A stretch of 64,000 bases of DNA from Prevotella sp. (GTDB taxonomy: Bacteria > Bacteroidota > Bacteroidia > Bacteroidales > Bacteroidaceae): positions 1 through 64,000 of the forward strand of contig JAFSRY010000012.1 in the NCBI GenBank assembly GCA_017445845.1, read 5' to 3'. The notes under the pieces were generated by a model, which searched no databases, was not told where the DNA came from, and was given only the letters and a program-made list of their open reading frames with translations. Shown piece by piece: positions 54,824 through 63,759 of this stretch (within the stretch, counting starts at the first letter, position 1; each line of letters begins with the position of its first letter). The translations under genes were made by a program, and so were the position numbers.

Positions 54824-55083
54824 CAACGCTATTTGCTGACTACGCCCTGTCTGCGAGATAATGGCAGGCCATTAAAAACTGACATCCATCTCTAATGCGG
54901 CCCCTCGGTTTAGGCACGAATGCGTTTTCGATGCACCACTCTTTGCCTTTGCGCCATTCCGGCACGACGAGGAAGAGTGTGCACAGACGCTAAAGAACCT
55001 AAAATCATAACTTCACGATACAAAACTCCGACAGGAACCCGATAAAAAGCAAAGATACAGACAAATCCAAAGCAATTATTCAA

Positions 55084-55440
55084 ATGCCAACAAATACAGA
55101 TAATAGCAAGCGGATTGCAAAGAACACCATGTTCCTCTACATCCAAATGTTATTTTTGTTAGTCGTCAACCTATACGCCTCGCGCATCATCCTGAATTCG
55201 TTAGGTGTGGAAGACTATGGCATATACAATACCGTTGGAGGCTTCGTAGCCATGTTCACTATCCTCTCGGGGTCACTGTCAAATGCCATTAGCCGCCACC
55301 TCACCTTTGAACTCGGACGCGAAGACCACCGCCGGCTCAAAAAGACATTCGCCAACAAGAACAAGTACTCTTTATTAGTACTTCCAAAAATGACATTCAA
55401 GTACTTTATCGTTCATCCTTTACGGCTCCATGAAGGATAA
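55084..55440 (+). pseudogene. Truncated flippase (Wzx-like), N-terminal fragment
   Basis: A 118-codon frame whose first 90 residues are the beginning of a polysaccharide flippase: NSKRIAKNTMFLYIQMLF, SRIILNSLGVEDYGIYNTVGG, ISRHLTFELGRED. These align position by position with the complete flippase at 56630. After RRLKKTFANK the similarity stops and an unrelated tail (YSLLVLPKMTFKYF) runs to a stop, whereas a real Wzx has about 500 residues. Base composition changes from host-like to AT-rich at the same place (about 55355-55370), where a small inverted repeat AAGTACT/AGTACTT lies (55363-55383). It looks like the stump of an older gene cut by replacement of the cassette. Confidence 0.8.
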
Positions 55441-55455
55441 TAATATATAGAAAAG

Positions 55456-56616
55456 ATGGAAAGTTTTATTCTTTTTATCATTTGTTTTTTTGCAATTTTC
55501 ATGAGTTCTTCTGCGGCAAAACTTATTGGCATAGAACAAGTCGTGACTTTTGCATACACCCCATTAATCATCTTTGCATTCTTCAGGACTTTAGATGGTC
55601 ATTTTATAATAAAAAAGCATCAAAGAAATCTTCTGTTCATTGGTCTTTTTGCTATATTTTTCAAATATCTTTTAGGACAAGATTATATCAGGAATATCAC
55701 AATAATGTTAATCATACCAGCTATCCTGTGTTTCTCATTGAACAGTATATCCAAAAGAAGCGCTAAAGGAATCAGGTTGGCTGTTATTTTATTTTTTATT
55801 GCCGAATGTTTTACTTCGTTTTATGAGTATTACTACAAGATCAACCTTTTTGAGTGGAGAATGATTTCTGATGAACAGAAAATGATAATGAACAGGCTGA
55901 TGGACGACTGGGAGTTCCGCAGTTCTGCATTATTAGGACATCCGCTTATGAATGCATTGTGTGTATGTGTAATGATGTCTTTCTTTATCACGAGCAATCT
56001 TTCTAACAGAAGCAAACTCATTTTATTTGCCCTGGGCTATCTTTCGCTTTTCTGCTTTAATGCCCGCTGGGCTATTATTGTTTCGACATTCCTGCTCATT
56101 CCTGCCCTTATCAAGAAAATCAATCAAACAAGTAAAAACCGCATTAACAGAAAGGGCTGGTTTGTATTCGTTTTCTTATCTCTAATATACTTGTCTTATT
56201 ATCTTCAAACTCACGATTTAGGAGGACGTCTTTTATATAACGATCTTGCAGATGATAGCACAATGACCCGAATTGAAGTATTCAGCTTTTACAAGTTTTT
56301 AAACTGGAATGACATATTGTTCGGGTCACCATCCCTCTATGAGTTTATCCATGAGAAGCTCGAAACCGGTGGAGTTGAAAATGGCGTTATCGTAATGATT
56401 TTGTCGTATGGACTGATACTCACCCTATTCATTTTGCCTGCATTGATATTTTTCCATTATCGCAGTTTACAAGTCTACAAAAAAGCCGACCGCTGGTTAA
56501 TCCTTGCTGTTTTTTATATCATTGGCATTACAAACCCAAATCTGGCACAGCCATATCCATGGTATTTTTGGATTTTTTCCTATTATGCCTTTCGCTATCA
56601 TAGAAAGATCCTCTAA
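55456..56616 (+). CDS. wzy: O-antigen/capsule polymerase, Wzy-like
   Basis: A 386-residue membrane protein with about ten hydrophobic spans and one larger periplasmic loop after the middle. The phrase FRSSALLGHPLMNALCVC and the short LFCFNARWAIIV are typical for Wzy/Wzx-dependent polymerases and O-antigen ligases (WaaL-like), which are hard to separate by sequence. Wzy links lipid-carried repeat units in the periplasm. Its position next to a flippase gene favours polymerase. Strongly AT-rich, like the genes that follow. It begins 15 bases after the flippase fragment. Confidence 0.75.
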   Translation: MESFILFIICFFAIFMSSSAAKLIGIEQVVTFAYTPLIIFAFFRTLDGHFIIKKHQRNLLFIGLFAIFFKYLLGQDYIRNITIMLIIPAILCFSLNSISKRSAKGIRLAVILFFIAECFTSFYEYYYKINLFEWRMISDEQKMIMNRLMDDWEFRSSALLGHPLMNALCVCVMMSFFITSNLSNRSKLILFALGYLSLFCFNARWAIIVSTFLLIPALIKKINQTSKNRINRKGWFVFVFLSLIYLSYYLQTHDLGGRLLYNDLADDSTMTRIEVFSFYKFLNWNDILFGSPSLYEFIHEKLETGGVENGVIVMILSYGLILTLFILPALIFFHYRSLQVYKKADRWLILAVFYIIGITNPNLAQPYPWYFWIFSYYAFRYHRKIL

Positions 56617-56629
56617 TAAAAGTCCATAA

Positions 56630-58162
56630 ATGATAAAGGAAACCGAAAATAACAAACGTATTATCAAAAATACTGTTTTCTTGTATATTCGGATGATATT
56701 CTTAATGGGAATATCTTTATATACGAGTAGGGTGGTTTTAAACGTTCTGGGTATTGAAGATTATGGTATCTACAATGTTGTTTCTGGATTAATTACGATG
56801 TTTTCTTTAATATCTGCGTCCATATCAACATCTATCAGTAGATTTCTCACCTACGAATTAGGCCATGGAGATACGAAAAAACTAAATCTTCTTTTTTGCA
56901 CAGCAATCAATATTCAAGCTATCATGGCACTGTTGGTTTTTGTCGCAATAGAAATCATCGGTTTCTGGTTCCTCAATTATAAGATGACAATACCACCAGA
57001 ACGTATTAGTGCTGCAAATTGGGTGTTTCAATGTTCAATGCTGACCTTTGTCATTAATCTTTTCAGTGTTCCGTACAACGCTTTAATTATTGCGCATGAA
57101 CGTATGAAAGCGTTTGCAAACGTTGGTATCATGGAGGGATTATTAAAACTGCTGGTTGCTTACTTACTTATCTTGGCGACATTGGACAAACTTAAGATAT
57201 ATGCATTATTGATGTTGACTGTCGCTGTTTTAATACGACTAATATACGGGGTTTATTGTGGTCGCCATTTTAGCGAAAGCCATTACCATTTCGTTTATAA
57301 CAAATCCATTATGAGAGAAATGGCCACTTTTGCCGGATGGAATTATGTCGGCACAGCAGCATGGCTGTTTCGCGGGCAAGGCTTAAATTTATTAATTAAC
57401 TTATTCTTTGGACCGGCTGTGAATGCGGCAAGAGGGCTGGCCACACAGGTTGAAACGACCATACACCAATTCGTTTCTAATTTTACCACAGCTCTAAAGC
57501 CCCAAATCATAAAGAATTATGCAAATGGAAATAAAGAGTATATGTATGGACTTGTCAACAAAGGAGCAAAATATTCTTTTTTCCTTATGCTTGTCATTTC
57601 TATTCCGATAGTATATGAAGCACCTCTTTTGCTTAGTTTATGGCTAAAGACAGTACCTGATCATACCGTGGTCTTTTTACGCCTAACTATGATTTATTCT
57701 GCACTTCAGACCTTGTCTTCGACTCTTATAATCTCTATGCAAGCGTCCAGTGACATCAAGAAGTATCAACTAACATGTGGTTGTTTAAGCCTTCTTATAG
57801 TCCCCATTTCTTATCTTCTCTATTCACTGGGATCAAATGCGGAGATGTGCTATATTGTCTGCATTATCATGGAATTATGCTTACTCTTTGCCCGACTTTT
57901 CTTGCTGGAAAGCATGATTGGGCTCTCAAAACACAATTACTTTAAAGAGGTAATACTTAAGATTACGCCTGTTACTGCGGTCTGCTTCGCATTCCCAATC
58001 CTTTTTTGTGTATTTTGGCAGGATGGAATTTACCGTCTCGCTGCGTTATCTTTCCTTTCAATAACTTTCTCTTTACTTATAATCTATATCTTAGGATTAG
58101 ATAAGGAAGAAAGAACTTTTCTTAAAGAAAGGTTGCGAAAATACAGGAATTTGAAGAAGTAA
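56630..58162 (+). CDS. wzx: Polysaccharide flippase, Wzx-like
   Basis: A 510-residue inner-membrane protein with about 12-14 spans of the MATE-like polysaccharide transporter superfamily. The N-terminus (NNKRIIKNTVFLYIRM, SRVVLNVLGIEDYGIYN) is characteristic for Bacteroidales Wzx. It translocates undecaprenyl-linked sugar repeat units to the periplasmic face for polymerisation by Wzy. It starts 13 bases after wzy. It is a full-length relative of the fragment at 55084 but with far more AT-rich codons, so the two are not a recent duplication. Confidence 0.88.
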   Translation: MIKETENNKRIIKNTVFLYIRMIFLMGISLYTSRVVLNVLGIEDYGIYNVVSGLITMFSLISASISTSISRFLTYELGHGDTKKLNLLFCTAINIQAIMALLVFVAIEIIGFWFLNYKMTIPPERISAANWVFQCSMLTFVINLFSVPYNALIIAHERMKAFANVGIMEGLLKLLVAYLLILATLDKLKIYALLMLTVAVLIRLIYGVYCGRHFSESHYHFVYNKSIMREMATFAGWNYVGTAAWLFRGQGLNLLINLFFGPAVNAARGLATQVETTIHQFVSNFTTALKPQIIKNYANGNKEYMYGLVNKGAKYSFFLMLVISIPIVYEAPLLLSLWLKTVPDHTVVFLRLTMIYSALQTLSSTLIISMQASSDIKKYQLTCGCLSLLIVPISYLLYSLGSNAEMCYIVCIIMELCLLFARLFLLESMIGLSKHNYFKEVILKITPVTAVCFAFPILFCVFWQDGIYRLAALSFLSITFSLLIIYILGLDKEERTFLKERLRKYRNLKK

Positions 58163-58215
58163 AAGCCACTTTTTTAGTTTTTGGCAGCAATCATCAAAAT
58201 TAACAACTAAGACTT

Positions 58216-59166
58216 ATGGATTATCGCAACATATTCCATCCTTTAAGAGAGATTAGGACGAAATACTATCGCTCTCTATACAAAAGCGAGCGATTTCCTA
58301 TCATCTTGCAAAATGACAGAAAACGCGCGTTTAACATTCTTTGGAATTCTATTTATAAAAGAGATTTTCCTTGGGAGCATCCTGCAACCCTGAACGAAAA
58401 AATCAGTTGGATGTCTGCTTTAACGGATACCAGCACATGGTCTCAGCTCACCGATAAATATTCAGTACGCAAATATGTTGAAGGACTTGGTCTTTCTGAT
58501 ATTTTGCCCCAATGTTTCGGGATTTGGAATTGTGTTTCGGACATAAACTATGATTTTCTACCCTCTTCCTTCGTACTAAAATGCACTCATGACTGCGCAT
58601 CAGCCATTGTTATAAAAGACAAACGTTTTATCAACGAAGAAGAAATAAATAAAAAGCTAAGTGATCACATTGCCACCGTTTATGGGTACAAATCTTGTGA
58701 GCCCCATTATACTACTATTATCCCTCGAATTATGGCAGAGGAACTATTAGCAGACAACTCAACTTTTTCTTCTTCCTTAGTTGATTATAAGTTTTTCTGC
58801 ATTAATGGACATGTTGAATGCTGCATGGTTTGTTATGACAGGAAGATAGAAGAGGGCAAGGCCACAAAGGATTTATACAATGTACATCCATGGAAGAAAA
58901 TGACATGGGAAACCTCTGCCTTTAATCAAAGGCAAACTAACAGAAAGGATGTCCCCTGTCCCCCAAATTTAGAAGAACTTATTTCTATTGCAGAGCAACT
59001 TTCAAAAGGGTTTCCTTTCGTTAGGGTTGATTTATATGACATCATGGATGAAAAGCCAAAAGTAGTTTTTGGTGAGATGACATTCACCCCTCATGGCGGA
59101 AGATTGAATTGTTTCTCCGATGAGTATCAACATGTACTTGGAGATAAGTTAAACATTCCCATGTAA
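58216..59166 (+). CDS. TupA-like ATP-grasp protein
   Basis: A 316-residue cytoplasmic protein of the ATP-grasp family typified by TupA. Segments include WEHPATLNEKISWMS, LTDKYSVRKYVEGLGLSDILP, SSFVLKCTHDCASAIVIKDK (nucleotide-binding strand), DYKFFCINGHVECCMVC, and RVDLYDIMDEKPKVVFGEMTFTPHGG, in which the acidic metal ligand and EMTFTP motif are visible. Family knowledge: TupA attaches glutamate-type substituents in teichuronopeptide synthesis; homologues are common in polysaccharide loci, where they are believed to add amino acids or modify sugars by ligation. Substrate unknown. It begins after 53 AT-rich bases. Confidence 0.85.
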   Translation: MDYRNIFHPLREIRTKYYRSLYKSERFPIILQNDRKRAFNILWNSIYKRDFPWEHPATLNEKISWMSALTDTSTWSQLTDKYSVRKYVEGLGLSDILPQCFGIWNCVSDINYDFLPSSFVLKCTHDCASAIVIKDKRFINEEEINKKLSDHIATVYGYKSCEPHYTTIIPRIMAEELLADNSTFSSSLVDYKFFCINGHVECCMVCYDRKIEEGKATKDLYNVHPWKKMTWETSAFNQRQTNRKDVPCPPNLEELISIAEQLSKGFPFVRVDLYDIMDEKPKVVFGEMTFTPHGGRLNCFSDEYQHVLGDKLNIPM

Positions 59167-59183
59167 TTATTGTGAGTAGAAAT

Positions 59184-60320
59184 ATGAACTATGCCATCTG
59201 CATTGTGGCTTATAATCGCCTCAATTCCGTCAAGCGACTTCTGAGATGTTTGGAACACGCTTACTATACTCAACCGGTTGATCTGGTTTTGAGTATAGAC
59301 AAAAGTGACTCTACCGAAATAGAAGATTATGCAAAAACGTATTCTTGGAAATACGGCCAGTTACAAATCATTACTCATGAACAGAATTTGGGGTTAAGAA
59401 AACATGTTCTAAGCTGTGGTAGATTTTTAGAAAAATATGATGCAATTGTAGTGCTCGAGGATGACATAACGGTAGCAGAAAGTTTTATGGACTATGTAAT
59501 ATCCTGCGTTGAGAAATTCCATGATGATGATTCTATTGCCGGCATCAGCCTATATTCTTTTCAGACAAACTACCAGACTCGCCTCCCTTTTATTCCGTTG
59601 CAATGTGACAGCGATATCTATTTAATGAAGTGTGCTCAATCTTGGGGACAAGTATGGATGCGTAAGCAATGGCAAGATTTTATGCGATGGTATGAAATCA
59701 ATAAAGAAGAGTTTCATTTGCAACCTCATCTGCCATCTGCTATCTGCCGATGGTCAGCTAAATCCTGGTTAAAATATCACACTCGCTATTGTATTGAGCA
59801 GAACAAATATTTCGTTTATCCATATGTGTCACTCTCTACTAATAATTCTGACGTAGGCACACATGTCACAGAGAGTTCTACACTCTTTCAGGTTCCATTG
59901 CTCTTCGGGCGAAAATGTAAATACCATTTAAATACCAGCATAAAATATGACGGTTTTTTTGAAAATGAGAATTTGGCAGAAGTTTTAGGTGTTCCTAATG
60001 ACCAATTATGTGTTGACTTCTATGGAGAAAAGAATAATAGAGAAAAACGCCGTTATTATTTGACTCGACAGACATGCCCGTACAAGTTGCTGAAAAGTTA
60101 TTCTTTATCTTACAAACCATACGAGACGAATATCTTTCAGGAACTATATGGCAACGATTTGTTTCTTTATGACACTAAAGAAACATTTAAAAATTCTTAT
60201 AAACCAAATCGTTCCATATACGATTATTTTTATGGGGGGATAAGCAAAAGCATACTCTACACTCTCATTAAAAAAAAGATGACAAAAAGAATCTTGGGCT
60301 TAATTCACAAAAAAACATGA
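59184..60320 (+). CDS. Glycosyltransferase, GT-A fold, GNT-I-like
   Basis: A 378-residue cytoplasmic sugar transferase. It opens YAICIVAYNRLNSVKRLLRC as in GT2-like enzymes; VVLEDDITVAESFMDYV near residue 98 is the metal-binding acidic motif and resembles the EDD segment of GNT-I-type N-acetylglucosaminyltransferases; the acceptor region includes QSWGQVWMRKQWQDFM. It transfers one sugar of the repeat unit, identity unknown. A GTG at 59172 also opens the frame; I prefer the ATG at 59184. Its last four bases overlap the next gene (ATGA), indicating coupling. Confidence 0.82.
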   Translation: MNYAICIVAYNRLNSVKRLLRCLEHAYYTQPVDLVLSIDKSDSTEIEDYAKTYSWKYGQLQIITHEQNLGLRKHVLSCGRFLEKYDAIVVLEDDITVAESFMDYVISCVEKFHDDDSIAGISLYSFQTNYQTRLPFIPLQCDSDIYLMKCAQSWGQVWMRKQWQDFMRWYEINKEEFHLQPHLPSAICRWSAKSWLKYHTRYCIEQNKYFVYPYVSLSTNNSDVGTHVTESSTLFQVPLLFGRKCKYHLNTSIKYDGFFENENLAEVLGVPNDQLCVDFYGEKNNREKRRYYLTRQTCPYKLLKSYSLSYKPYETNIFQELYGNDLFLYDTKETFKNSYKPNRSIYDYFYGGISKSILYTLIKKKMTKRILGLIHKKT

Positions 60321-60988
60321 TATCCAACCTTGTTAGTTTTTTACTGCTAAAAATAAAACTTAAAGGCAAATGTAAGTTTTATTTTAGTTCGCATATTAAA
60401 TATGATTCTCTTTTTGAAGGGATGAATATGGTACACCGAAATGCCTACTTTAGCGGTAGACTTGGTTATGGTTCTTATATTGGCAACAATTGTCATTTAA
60501 GTGCTGACATTGGACGCTTCTGTTCTATTGCTCCACATGTGTGTTCTAATGGTGGGACACACCCCATATCATTACCATTTGCCACAACAGCACCTTGTTT
60601 TTATTCACTTAATCCTCAAAAAGTCCAAAATGGAGGAACTTTTGCAAAAAGGCAAATGTTTTCCGAAAAACGCAAAATTGATGCACAACATAGAGTAGAT
60701 GTGAAAATAGGAAATGATTGTTGGATTGGAGACGGGGCATTCCTCGTCGGAGGCATTTCTATTGGAGACGGTGCCGTGGTGCTGGCCCATTCTGTTGTAA
60801 CTAAAAATGTACCTGACTATGCTATTGTTGGAGGCGTTCCTGCTAGAATAATCAAATATAGATATGATGAGGCAACTATCGCCTTTCTTAAAGAAATACA
60901 ATGGTGGAACAATAGCGTGGAATGGTTTAAAGAACATTGGGAACTGCTAACTGATGTGGATAAACTAAAAATGTATTATAAAAATTGA
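60317..60988 (+). CDS. Hexapeptide-repeat acetyltransferase (CatB/Vat-like)
   Basis: A 223-residue left-handed beta-helix acyltransferase. Repeats are visible in GRLGYGSYIGNNCHLSADIG, RFCSIAPHVCSNGGTHP and, after an insert loop, VKIGNDCWIGDGAFLVGGI to GDGAVVLAHSVVTKNVPDY, ending AIVGGVPARIIKYR. The histidine in NGGTHP is the probable catalytic base. Such enzymes O- or N-acetylate a sugar of the surface polysaccharide. It overlaps the preceding glycosyltransferase by four bases. It differs from the acyltransferase at 61040, so at least two acyl modifications are likely. Confidence 0.87.
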   Translation: MISNLVSFLLLKIKLKGKCKFYFSSHIKYDSLFEGMNMVHRNAYFSGRLGYGSYIGNNCHLSADIGRFCSIAPHVCSNGGTHPISLPFATTAPCFYSLNPQKVQNGGTFAKRQMFSEKRKIDAQHRVDVKIGNDCWIGDGAFLVGGISIGDGAVVLAHSVVTKNVPDYAIVGGVPARIIKYRYDEATIAFLKEIQWWNNSVEWFKEHWELLTDVDKLKMYYKN

Positions 60989-61039
60989 TCTTACAATTCT
61001 CTCCAACAATCTATTACCTAAGATATTTCAAAAAATGTC

Positions 61040-61675
61040 ATGATTATCCGATATCTTTCATACCCTTTTGTCTTACTTTTTAAGTTATGGATGAAACTTA
61101 CAGAACTGTCGAGCAATGCCTTTTGGAATTGGTATGCTAAAAGCTACCTTCAATTGTTCGGGGCGACATCAGAGGACTGGAAATCCATACGGTTTAACGG
61201 GAAATGTATACTCCAGATTCAAAAAGCTACTAACATTGTCTTGGGCGAAGGTGCCAAATGCAATTCGGGCATCAAATATGTCGATGGTAGAAAAGCATCC
61301 CGCATTACAGTTTTAGAAGGTGGTTCCCTTAAGATTGGTAAATGGAGCGGTTTGACAAATACTTCTTTAATATGTAAAGAACGCATTGAAATTGGCAATT
61401 ATGTAAACATTGGGGCCGGTACTATTATTATGGATACAAACTTCCATAGTTCTGACTGGAAAGAAAGGGCGATGCGAAACGATGGAAAGAAGGCAAATTC
61501 TGCGCCTATCATTATTGAAGACAATGTTTTCATCGGTGCTCGATGCATCATCATGAAAGGTATTACTATTGGAGAAAAGTCTATTATTGCCGCAGGCAGT
61601 GTTGTGGTAAAGGATGTTCCAGCAGGAGAAATCTGGGGAGGAAATCCAGCAAAGTTCATAAAAAAAGTAATATGA
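61040..61675 (+). CDS. Hexapeptide-repeat acyltransferase (WcaF-like)
   Basis: A 211-residue protein with an N-terminal hydrophobic/amphipathic stretch ([16 protein letters not shown]) that may sit on the membrane, followed by a beta-helix: [40 protein letters not shown], then [55 protein letters not shown] in the loop after DTN carries the presumed catalytic histidine. Similar to O-acetyltransferases of colanic acid and capsule loci. It is separated from the previous gene by 51 bases and overlaps the next by four bases. Confidence 0.87.
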   Translation: MIIRYLSYPFVLLFKLWMKLTELSSNAFWNWYAKSYLQLFGATSEDWKSIRFNGKCILQIQKATNIVLGEGAKCNSGIKYVDGRKASRITVLEGGSLKIGKWSGLTNTSLICKERIEIGNYVNIGAGTIIMDTNFHSSDWKERAMRNDGKKANSAPIIIEDNVFIGARCIIMKGITIGEKSIIAAGSVVVKDVPAGEIWGGNPAKFIKKVI

Positions 61676-62508
61676 CACCAAAAGAAGATATATTAGTCAG
61701 TATCATAACAGTCTGTTATAACAGTTCTAAGACGGTTGAAGACACTATCGCCTCTGTTCTTTCACAGACTTATCCGAAATGGGAACATATTATAATTGAC
61801 GGAGGTTCCTCGGACAACACTATTGCAATCTTCAAAAAGCATGAGAATGCTTATAATGGCAGGCTAAGAATATACCAAGGCCCCGACAAAGGTATTTACG
61901 ATGCCATGAACAAAGGCATTGAAAAAGCCAAAGGAATTATCATTGGAATCATAAACTCAGATGATTGGTATGCTCCTGATGCTTTAGAGAAAGTAGTCGG
62001 TGCCTATCAAAATCAGCATAATGAAGAAGCAATTATTACGGGCGGATTGAACCGGGTCAGAGATGGCATTATCATTTATAACCAAATGCACTCTGAGATA
62101 ACCCTTCAAGGGCTTAAGAAGGGTATGCCTTTACAGCACCCTGCCGTCTTTGTCACAAAAAAAGTATATGAAAGGATTGGCACTTTTGACCTTACCTTCC
62201 CACACATTGCAGATTATGACTTCATCTGGAGATGCTATGAAGACGGCAATATAAGTTTCTTTTTTGTCGATTCTGTCGTTTCATTTATGAGAGAAGGTGG
62301 TGCTTCCGACTGTCTGTCATGGAAACATATTAAAAGTAGAGCTGTTGAGAGGTATAGACTTCGAAAGAAATATCTTTCTAAAAGAGAAGCATTTTGTTCC
62401 TCTGCATTCTTCTTCGTTAAAGAGTATTGTTTCCAAATCACAAAGAAGCTGATTGGAACAGAAAACATCAGAAAAGTTTATAACTTAAAGCACCACGCCA
62501 AAGCATAA
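61672..62508 (+). CDS. Family 2 glycosyltransferase (WfgS/WcaA-like)
   Basis: A 278-residue cytoplasmic enzyme. It has a GT2 opening ([42 protein letters not shown]), [16 protein letters not shown], and the metal-binding [14 protein letters not shown] near residue 100. The substrate area [18 protein letters not shown] is typical of bacterial transferases adding a second or third sugar. The start at 61672 overlaps the previous stop in an ATGA; the longer upstream frame lies over that gene and is rejected. Sugar specificity cannot be read. Confidence 0.9.
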   Translation: MTPKEDILVSIITVCYNSSKTVEDTIASVLSQTYPKWEHIIIDGGSSDNTIAIFKKHENAYNGRLRIYQGPDKGIYDAMNKGIEKAKGIIIGIINSDDWYAPDALEKVVGAYQNQHNEEAIITGGLNRVRDGIIIYNQMHSEITLQGLKKGMPLQHPAVFVTKKVYERIGTFDLTFPHIADYDFIWRCYEDGNISFFFVDSVVSFMREGGASDCLSWKHIKSRAVERYRLRKKYLSKREAFCSSAFFFVKEYCFQITKKLIGTENIRKVYNLKHHAKA

Positions 62509-62520
62509 TCAAGAATCATT

Positions 62521-63759
62521 ATGGGTGCCATCAAACAATTCATAAAAAGCAATAATGTCTTATTCTCTACACTAAAAAGTGGGCTTCTGTATGCAAGGTT
62601 TATAAAATCTTTGTTTGAAAAAGACAACTACAAAGATTTACAGAGAATGACAAAAGACGATATTATAGTGATTAAGGAGAACGGATATCACTGTTATTTT
62701 GGCTATTATGACAAATCTCCTATCAACGAGTCTGACGAATATGCTACTTTCCTACGAATAAAGGTTGGTAGTAAGGCAAAAGACGTGGCAGATGTATGCA
62801 TTATGAACTTAGCTTCAAAAGAAGTTAAAATCATCGGGCATACTACTACTTGGAACTGGCAACAAGGCTGCATGATGCAGTGGATTGACGAAAACACCAT
62901 TTCATATAATTGTTTTGACGAACCTACCAATCTATATATAACCAAATGGGTTGATATAAATGGTTCTGAACCTGAAAGACAATTCTGCAAATCTGCATAT
63001 TCTTACAATAGCGACCATACTCGTTTTGTTTCATTAAATTTCTATCGCTTAGACCTGTACGCTAAAGGATACGGATATCCATATCCTGTTGATGACATGA
63101 GTACTGAAAAAGATGGTGTTTGGGAAAACAATTTGCAGAATAATACATCCCAATTACTTTTATCGTTGAAAAATGTTATTGATTTCAACGCCAAGGATTA
63201 TTATAACTGCCAACACTATATCAATCATGTTGCATACACACCTGACGACGACGCCATCATCTTTATCCATCGGTGGCAGGTAAAAGGAGGAGAGTTTGTC
63301 TCACGGTTGCTTCATTACGACCTTAAAACGAAGAAACTTAAAACCCTCTTTGATAATGGGCACGTTTCACATTACTGCTGGAAAGATCATAATACATTAC
63401 TCATCTTTGCCACAGATTCAAATAACAGAAAAGGCTACATGGAACTCAGTCTGACAGACGATTCAACCAAAATGATTGACGGACTGCCGACAGAAGATGG
63501 CCATCCCTCTTATTCTAATAATCTCCATTGGATATTGACTGACACCTATCCAAGCTGGAAAAGATACCAATATCTGTTCTTGTTTGACACTACAACGAAA
63601 GAACTGAAGGTTTTGGACAAGTTGTGGTCACCTTTCAGATACTTCAATGACGAGCGTTGTGACTTGCATCCCCGCTGGAGTATGGACAACCAATATATTT
63701 GTGTCGACAACACTCAAAGCGGTTTCAGGTCCCTTAAGATTTACAAAGTTCCAAAATAA
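62521..63759 (+). CDS. Cytoplasmic beta-propeller-like protein of the polysaccharide cassette
   Basis: A 412-residue soluble protein without a signal peptide or membrane span. The regular occurrence of strands with aromatic and Asp/Asn turns (YHCYFGYYDKSPINESDEY, NTISYNCFDEPTNLY, DDDAIIFIHRWQVKGGE, GHVSHYCWKDHNTLL, GHPSYSNNLHWILTDTYP, HPRWSMDNQYICVDNTQSG) suggests a six- or seven-bladed propeller. It recalls the fold of oligogalacturonate lyases (PL22), whose metal site uses spaced histidines, but I cannot align it safely. Propellers of this sort appear in some capsule loci without known function. It could bind or modify the lipid-linked sugar. It overlaps the next start by one base. Confidence 0.6.
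   Translation: MGAIKQFIKSNNVLFSTLKSGLLYARFIKSLFEKDNYKDLQRMTKDDIIVIKENGYHCYFGYYDKSPINESDEYATFLRIKVGSKAKDVADVCIMNLASKEVKIIGHTTTWNWQQGCMMQWIDENTISYNCFDEPTNLYITKWVDINGSEPERQFCKSAYSYNSDHTRFVSLNFYRLDLYAKGYGYPYPVDDMSTEKDGVWENNLQNNTSQLLLSLKNVIDFNAKDYYNCQHYINHVAYTPDDDAIIFIHRWQVKGGEFVSRLLHYDLKTKKLKTLFDNGHVSHYCWKDHNTLLIFATDSNNRKGYMELSLTDDSTKMIDGLPTEDGHPSYSNNLHWILTDTYPSWKRYQYLFLFDTTTKELKVLDKLWSPFRYFNDERCDLHPRWSMDNQYICVDNTQSGFRSLKIYKVPK

Noticed and set aside
54662..54895. 77-codon plus-strand frame before the polysaccharide cassette
   Set aside because: It covers the -7 element at 54816 and has no protein-like composition.
54910..55146. 78-codon minus-strand frame as an UpxY/UpxZ-like regulator
   Set aside because: No NusG-like motif; it overlaps the leader and start of the flippase fragment in antisense.
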